The notes under the pieces are model-generated. The model had not been told where the DNA came from. It was given only the letters and a program-made list of their open reading frames with translations, and did no database searches. Source: Dermatophagoides farinae (lineage: Eukaryota > Arthropoda > Arachnida > Sarcoptiformes > Pyroglyphidae). From it: a DNA stretch of 64,000 nt. Location: positions 2,194,001 to 2,258,000 of the forward strand of contig NC_134686.1 in assembly GCF_024713945.1 (NCBI RefSeq). Reading direction: 5' to 3'. The position numbers were made by a program, and so were the translations under genes. This document shows, in pieces, positions 56,011 to 64,000 of this stretch. The stretch's first letter is position 1, and each line of letters starts with the position of its first letter.

Positions 56011-59000
56011 CAAAAAAAAAGCTAGGCCCCTTTTTCATATTTGGAATTTCATATTTTAGCATGTCAAACGTCTTTATTTTCATTTTCATTTTTTTTCAGT
56101 GAACTGTCACATTTGTGTTTGACATTTCTCCAATGCACTGTGATAGTTGCAGTTGCCCAATGTTGTCATTTTGGTTTTTTTTTGTGGGTTTTTGATATTC
56201 ATTTTGTCAATGTTTTCTCTCCAGATTAGATCTCAGATCCAGGAACTTTTTTGTTAAAGATTTAATTTTTTTTACATCGATTTCAAGGAATAAAACAAAA
56301 CAAAACAAAAAAAAACAAATTCTCGGACAAATCGTCATAAACAAACGAAGAAAAAAATGAAAATTCATAACTGACGATTCAAAAAACAAAAAAAAAAATG
56401 TAAAAGAAAGACGTTTACAGTACGTTTCGTTTTGTTTTTTTTTGATTTCTTTACCAGAAATAGTCACAAAACACAACATACAATAGATACACACACACAC
56501 ACCCACACAACCAGAAAAACAAATAATAAAAATAACCAAATGTGGAGACAACAACAACAACAACAAATGAATGAAAAACGAATGAATGAATGAAATGAAT
56601 AGAAAATGAAGACGAATATGAAAGAACAAAAAAAAAAGACGATGATGATAAATGATGTTGCGGTTCGGTTGAGCCTGCTCAAGACACATTGTTTTTTCTT
56701 CTTCTTCTTTGGGTTTTTTTTTTTTTTTTTTTTTTTTTGTTTTTGGCTTGTCGTTTTTTTGGGTTATATTAGTTTGTTTCATCGTTGTCGTTTAGTTTTC
56801 TTTTTTCATTTTCATTTTCATTTTTTCTAGTTTTATCCACTGTTTTTTTTTTTGGATTTTGCATAGTTTTTTTTTAATTTGTTCGATACAATCCTATTTT
56901 TTTTAATCAAACCAGAAAAAAACGGTATCGGTTGCTGTTGGTTGCATTGAGAATTTCCATATTTCCAAACCAAAAAAAAACGATAATGATGATGATGATG
57001 ACGATGACCGGAAACTAGAAAAAAAAGACAAATGGTCAATAAACAAGTTAAATATAAGCAATGTAATTATCTGAATTAATTAATTAATGTCATTCAACAC
57101 AGCAAATAAAACAAAAAGCACCACATTTGATGTATGTATGTGGTGGATGTCCAGAAAAAAATGACAAAGAAAAAAAAACAAACGACAGCTGTTGAAATGT
57201 GTGTGTGTATGAGTGTGTGTGTGTATGTCGTGACAAAACCAAGGCTTTGATCATCAGATCACAAGATGATGACATTCTCTGATCCTTTTCAACAAAAAAA
57301 AAAGCCAAAAAAAAAATATTGATCCATTTGACATTTGTCGATACGAATATTTGCTCTGCGTGTGCATGTGCATGTGTGTGTGTGATACCAACCAACCAAC
57401 CATCATCAACAACATCGTCGTCGCCGTTGTTTGTATTTGTTTTTCATTATTCAATTTTGTTCAACCAAAAAAATGAAAAGATCCAAAGTTTTACCCGAAA
57501 AATTCGTTTTATTTTTTTTGGCAATGATGATGGGATATGATATTCGTGTACTATTTGTTTTGTATGTATGTGTGTGTGTGAATGCTGTATGTATGTATCA
57601 AAAAAGTATATACCCAACAACAAAAAAAAAACTATAACCCAAAACGAAAAAAAAAAAAAAAATAGAATCATTCATCATCATCACTTTATGTCTCTCTCTA
57701 TCTCTCTCTTTCTCGCTGTCTGTCATTTTCTTTTTCTTCATTCTCGATTTTGACTTTTTTTTCCTCTTCATTCACTATTCTTTTTCATCATCATCATCAT
57801 CATCAACAACAACATTATTTCCATCTTCTTTGAATGGCCGTCATCATATCATATCGTATGGTAGTCAGTAGTCATTCTTATTCGTGAATATATTTTTGGT
57901 ATGATATCATGATGATGGTGGTGGTGGTGGTAATGGTGGTGGTGGAAAAAACATTTTCATTTTCTCTGGAAAATGTCAGTTAAAATGGCAGGCAAGTAAA
58001 AAATAGAGACCGAGAGAGAGAGAGATGAGAAAATGAAAAGGGTCAACACTGACATTACCCCTTTGGCATAATATTATTGGTGAGTGTATCATCACCAATA
58101 ATATTCTGTTTTTGAGAAACGATAAAAATGGAGATAAACAAAAAAAAAAAAAGAATTAAAAAATTGACAAGAAGCCAGTGATTGAAAAAACATTGAAAAA
58201 ATTATTTTATCAAATATGTTTTTTTCGCTTCGTTTTGATCACGTTTTTTTTGTTGTTGTTGCTTGGCTGTTCATTCAATTATCATAATGTAATCCAAACA
58301 ACAACAACAACAACAACAACAAAATGCAAAATAACAAAACAACAACAAAATTTTCTAGGTAGAAATTTTCAATTATAATCTATCAACGGACAATAAATTA
58401 TATTCCTTGATATTAACCTACTGCAATGTTTTTAAACTTTGGCATTTTGATTTTAATTTGAAACCGACCATATCGATGATTTAAATCATCCAATTTCTAT
58501 CCCAAACAATACCACACACATGCATAGATTTGGAATTTGAATTCATTTTGATTGAAATAGACATCAGAAACATAAAAAAAACAAACAGACAATTATCGAT
58601 TCGGATCATTTGTGAATGAAAATTGATTTTGTTTTGTTTTGTTTTGTTTGTCAAAATTCAGAGATAATCAGAAAATTTCCTAGAAAATTACGTTTTTGAT
58701 GGATTTGTTTTTTTTATTTCAAACGTGATTCGTGTATATGCAAAAAACAACAACAACAACAACAACAGGTATTACATCGTGTTTGTGTCCGTGTGTGCAG
58801 CATAACTTTTTTTTTTTTTATTTCTCATTCCTAATTTGGATGAATGGAAAAAAATAGATAGCTCAAGGAGCTGAACAAAAAAAAAACATCCATACAACAA
58901 GATTAGATAACACAAAAAAAAAAAAAATTAATTAATTATGATGAATTACAAATCACTACTTTGTTGATCTATCTATCATACACAAATCACAAATAGTTGA

Positions 59001-62000
59001 ATCGGATAAAAAATAAAAACATGGAAAAAAAAGAACTGATAACTTAACCAGCAGCAGCAACATCAACAGATGTTTCATCATCAGATGATCATCGGACAAA
59101 TCATTCATGTTAAAGATGATTGAATGAAACAAAAAAGAAACAAAAATTTCAACACCTGATCAACAATAAATAGATCAAAGTTGATAATGATGGTCAACAG
59201 TTGAGTTTATAATAATAACCATTTTTTTTTACTTGCTACCGGTATATTTATTCATCAATGATGGTCAATAAGATAGACTTGTCTATCATCATCATCATCA
59301 TTTGCTGTCTGTTGCTCTATTTTTCTATGGAAAAAAATGGCCAAACAAAAAAAAAACTACTTTATTACATCATTATCATCGTAACATTCCTGTAACAACA
59401 ACAAAAACAGCAACAACAACAGCAATAACAAGATTATGAAGGGCCACTTGAATTGGGCAATAAAAATTTTTTCACTATTCCAATGAATTTCTTTCTATAG
59501 CACATATTTCATTCTAATTTTAGTCCATTTTTCTTTTGCCCCCACACATTTGTTACGCAATGATTTAGTTTAGACCACAGGGTCCATTTACACAATCAAC
59601 CACCTAAACAGTTGACATTAAAGGGATTTGAAAAGGGATTCACTACCATCAACATACAGTAAAAAAAAACAGGATGAAAGAGAAAAAAAACTCCGGCGCA
59701 TCATCATCCAATGATGATGGTCGTCGGCTTTAATAATTTGTTGTTGTTGTTGTTGTTGTTTTTTTTGGGATTTTTTTCTTTTTTTTTTGTTGGCTTTGGT
59801 TGTTGCTAATAATAGTCATCACACATTTATATAATAATAATTTATGAGCTTTTTCGGTGCGGTTTATTGTAAGTGTATTTTAGCCAAGACCAAAAAAAAA
59901 AATAAAATAAAAAATAGATACTAGATACCGTAACGTAATTTTGTTGATTTGTAATGAACAAAACAAAAACAAAAACAAAAACAAACATAAATAATACGCA
60001 ACAGGCTTGAAATCAAATAATAATAATCATCATCATCATCATCATGGATAATGATAGGAAATATGATTTGAATTGGCATTTTTTTTCCAACAAACAAACG
60101 AATATTGACCACTTGAGCTATTAAAACAAAAACAAAAACAAAAAAAATTTTTCTCGATAATTTACCCGTCTAGATTGTTTTGTTTTGTTTTATTTTATAT
60201 ATAGTCATCATGATAAAATTCTGATGAATTTTACTAAACGAAACTAATCACACCGGATTCTTTCAATCATCATCAATTTTAGATCATTGACCAAAATGAG
60301 TTGGAGTTTGTTTCATTATTATTTAGTCTATCATAAATGATCTATGAAGAAAGAAAAAAAAAATACTCGAATGAAACAAACAAAACATGAATTTTTCTTT
60401 TTCAAGTTCAACCTCCTCATCATCATTCATAATAATGAATCCAGATGTCTGTTGATGATAATAATGTAGTGTAATGAATTCTAAGAATTTGTGACCTTGT
60501 ACAAGACAAGACATCGAATACAATTATTACACACAGAAGACAAAAGCAAATCATATTATTATTACACACATAAAAGTTGTCAAATTTGAATTCTTGATTA
60601 TTGACCAATATAAAGAAGAGAAATCAGAATATTCTTGCCAATGGAACAGCACACAGCACACACACACAATCATTTCTTTCTCCATACATTTATTCAATTC
60701 ATCGAAGAGTGAAATAAGAAATAAAAAAAAAACTGATCATAAAGAATCATGTGTGTGTGTGTCTGTCGGTTTTTTGGTGGTGAGCCACATAAACACACAC
60801 ACACACACATACACATTCACGAAAAAAATTCAGGGTATTAACATATCATTTTTATTCTGGCTTTATTATTATTATTATTTGAAATGTTTCAGCAACTACA
60901 GTACACATCACACACATGTGAAAAATCTATAATATTATTGGATATTTAGTTGATGAAGTTTGACGTTTTCAGTTGGTTTTTTTTTCTATACTGAAAGTTA
61001 TGTGTGTGTGTGTGTGTGTGTGTGGAGTGTGGGGGTAGTAGTTTTGTTTCATGGCATTTTTTTTTTTTTTTTTTTTTGACGACGATGATGATAATATTTG
61101 GCTTTTTACGAATCTTTTTTTTTCTCTATTTCTTTCGGTTCGTCGAACACACTTTTTCTCTCTCTCTCACTCACTCACTCGGTTTATCTTTACAATTTTC
61201 AAGCTTTCATCGGTTTTTTTTTCTGAGCTTTCTTGGGTTTCTCATAGACAAACAAGGATAAAAGGAAAAAGAATACGAAGAATGTAAAAAGAATTACATT
61301 CACGAATCAATAGTTTGAATACTAAAAAAAACGAGAAAAAAAAAGCAAAAACCAACCAACCAACCAACTAACCAATGATTTGAACATGATGATGGCCAAT
61401 GTGATTTTCACATATTCCTGAATAAGATGAATGAAGAATTTTTCTCATTTATTCACTGATAATAAGAATTTTTTGATTCCTAGGATTATTGATACTGCTG
61501 ATATTGGTGAATGAAAAAAAAATGATCCAGAAGACTGGAGAAAAAAAAACTACGGTAATAATCAAAAAGATAAAAAAACCAAGGTTAATTTTCCACTTTT
61601 CTTTTTGATTGAATCCATGGTATCCAATTCATTTCATTTCATTCTTGATGATGAAAGATAAATTTTATAAAATTGGAGATAAGAAAAAATAAATGATGTT
61701 AATCACGTGAGCCACATAAAAGTTAATCATCATCATCCTCATCAATATCGATATAATATAATATATATGAAGTTCATATTATGAACATCATATCATCAAG
61801 ATCACGATCACAAAACATCAGTGTAATAAATCATAATCTTTTTTTTTTTGTTAGTGTCATTGTTCATCAATAAATGCTGTTATACATCGACGGTCATTTA
61901 TGTGTGAAGAAAAAAGGGCAAATTTTCATCGAAAAAAAAATAAATAGAAATCCAAAAAATTCCTTGACCAAATTCACATTCAATTCATAGTGGGCAATGA

Positions 62001-64000
62001 GAAAAAAAAATTGTTGTAAATCAAGGTTTTTGTATTTCATTTGCAAAAAAAACACACACACACAGACAGAAAAGGCATGCCCACCATTAACAGTGAACAT
62101 TGACATTATGGGATTTTCTTTTTCCTTTTTTTTCAAGCAACAACAACAACAACAAAAAAAAGGATGCTGAAGATCACGATGATCAATGAATGAATGAAAA
62201 AAAAAAATGTTTTCCTCAATTGAAATTCATCAATCAAGTATAAATGTGTGTATTTCTTTGAAGAGGCAAAAAAAAAATCTGCACCCTGATCAACAAACAT
62301 CCTGATCAATCGGTCATCATCATCATTATCCTTCAGATAAATGAAATGAAATGAAATGCAATGCAATGCAAATGGTGAATAATTAAAAATTAAGATGAAA
62401 AAAAAATTCAAATCCAATGATTAAGAATTCTATAGCAAATCATAATCCGTAGATTCAATTTAATTCAATAATAATAACAGATATAATTACCAAACAAACA
62501 AAAAAAACCGACATTCTTGAATCATGTGATTAGTTAGTATGAAATAATCAGTAACAGCAGCAGCAGCAACAACAACAACAACGTTTTAGGTAATAGCCTA
62601 ATTCCAGCCTAATTTACATTTATTTCAATCAATTTTTTTTCTCCGGTTATTCACAGACAAACAGAAGAAACATAAAACTTTATATTATATATATTCATCT
62701 AATTTGTATGTAAAAAAAAATTAATTATTACATCGTCGATTGCCTATGGCTGCCAAAGTAAATAGCTGTTTATAAAAAAAAACACAAAAAAAGAATAAAG
62801 ATTTATCAAAACTTAAAATAAGCATCAATCCATCCATCCATCTAGTCATTTTGTTTCATTCTGTACATCCAATTATTATTTCTGCATTCATTTTTGGTTG
62901 ATGATTTTTACATTTTATTGGGTTAGTCTTTATAGTTTTTACAACAACAACAAAAATTGCCAAAATGTTAATTTGATATGATAAAAATCAAAATTTGTCA
63001 ATGAGATACATGGATATTAGTAGTACTCCTTTTTTTTCTTTATATCCATTATATTGTAATTAATGTTCAGAGAGAGACAAATTCTTGGCAATGGTTTTCA
63101 ATGAAAATTTTTTTTCGTTTGTTGTCTGGTTCATCATCATTTTGTATTTGTTTTTTTTATTATTTCTGCTGATGTTTTCAATTTTTTTCCATTCTATTTC
63201 AGGATTGTCGTTAGATTCTTTTTATTTAAATCTTGTATCATTTTTTTTTTTTTTGATTTACTTTGATAAATGATGATGATCATGATGATTTGATGGCGAA
63301 TAAAAAATAAAAAAACATGACATGTTGTGTCATGCACTTTTTCTATCTCTTTTCTTCACTGATTTATTTTTTTGTCGTTTGATATTGAAAACAAAATATA
63401 TAAACCTGCTTGCATATTAAAAATGAAGAATTATGAATTCTGATTCTGGGTGTTTTTTTACAATACAAATGCACATCCTATAAATATGTACAGGGCAGAC
63501 AATGAATTGTAACACAGTTATAGGAATACTGAAATAAAAAATCTGAAACAACAATAACAGTTTTTTGAATCTAAATATCAGATTCAGATTTTTGTTCTCT
63601 GATTGAAATTGTGTGTGTGTTTGTGTGTGCATGAATGAATCAAATGATAGATAAACAGTATATGAAAGATAATAGATAAATCGATGTACTGCAAAAAGAA
63701 ATGGCCACAGGACATATGTGTGTGTGTTTGTGGACCAGAAACAAAAAAATTCAAAATCTCACAGAATGTGGTTATAAACAAGCAACGCTAAAAATGAAAA
63801 TTAAAAATATGGAAAACAAAAATATGAAAATTGTTTATGTGTTGCACGTGGTCACGATCTCGTATATATAATGTCTATTTGTCTCTGTGTGTGTGTTTGT
63901 TGTTGGCAATAATAAATCCTGTTTTTTTTTTGGATTTCACGCAAGTTTTGAAACTTTTTTTTTCTTCTTCTTTCTTGCTTTTTTGGATGATAAATGACAG
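56011..64000. other. Gene-free interval downstream of ftz
   Basis: No coding gene is supported to the end of the window. It contains the inverted repeat at 58070, GAT, CAA and CA runs, and TAATTA clusters (57071-57088, 58926-58940). If Hox order is conserved, this leads toward Scr, which is not reached. Confidence 0.65.
58070..58105. repeat. Perfect 14-bp inverted repeat with 8-nt loop
   Basis: Left arm AATATTATTGGTGA (58070-58083), loop GTGTATCA, right arm TCACCAATAATATT (58092-58105). The arms match at all 14 positions. Each arm holds a CCAAT/ATTGG box. It could form a hairpin in RNA or a cruciform, or be a paired protein-binding site. No open reading frame explains it. Confidence 0.9.

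Noticed and set aside
56207-56782. 191-codon minus-strand ORF
   Set aside because: K/P/E and F/L runs come from poly-T, CA and CAA tracts. It lies downstream of ftz on the opposite strand with no family resemblance.
58068-58106. CRESS-virus-like origin hairpin
   Set aside because: The TAATATTA-like sequence is in the stem rather than the loop, the nonanucleotide is incomplete, and no Rep gene is nearby.
55193-64000. mir-10 or another Hox-cluster microRNA
   Set aside because: I looked for the mature miR-10, miR-993 and iab-4 seeds on both strands across the window and saw none. mir-10 is expected beyond Scr, outside this window.

Overview
The window is AT-rich eukaryotic DNA, crowded with microsatellites (GAT/ATC, CAA/TTG, CA/TG, GA/CT) and long poly-A/poly-T runs. 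It contains one gene that I can support: a Hox-class homeobox gene on the + strand at 49590-55192. The homeodomain residues (KRT at 2-4, G39, A56) and an FPWM hexapeptide make a fushi tarazu (ftz) orthologue the best call. A chelicerate-type ftz, the AT richness and the homopolymer-laden Hox protein suggest an arachnid, most likely an acariform mite. That organism call is inference; no species can be proven from the sequence.

Layout. 1-3.2 kb is simple-sequence DNA. 3.25-4.12 kb holds a GC-rich, CpG-containing minisatellite with alternating ~45 and ~42 bp units, unlike anything else in the window; a short tandem duplication follows at 4.4-4.6 kb. From 4.6 to 49.4 kb I find no believable protein-coding gene. 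This desert is microsatellite DNA broken by small islands of complex sequence: a periodic GTCGAA array at 20.7 kb, islands at 28.5, 30.8, 35.15, 41.1 and 43.6 kb, and a candidate distal promoter plus non-coding exon at 32.7-32.93 kb. A TATA/initiator-like proximal promoter lies at 49.44-49.49 kb. Two coding exons follow (49590-51146 and 54621-55192), separated by a 3474-bp intron. The last 8.8 kb is again gene-free and carries a 14-bp perfect inverted repeat at 58.1 kb.

How it fits together. ftz lies between Antp and Scr in arthropod Hox clusters, which are usually transcribed in one direction. The 49 kb upstream would then be the Antp-ftz interval and the region after 55.2 kb the ftz-Scr interval; neither neighbour is visible here. 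The sparse gene content fits a Hox regulatory landscape. The main complication is that exon 1 is open in two frames that overlap in a CCA/CAC repeat (50314-50378). Either an indel in the repeat or a 65-nt GT-AG intron would restore one reading frame.
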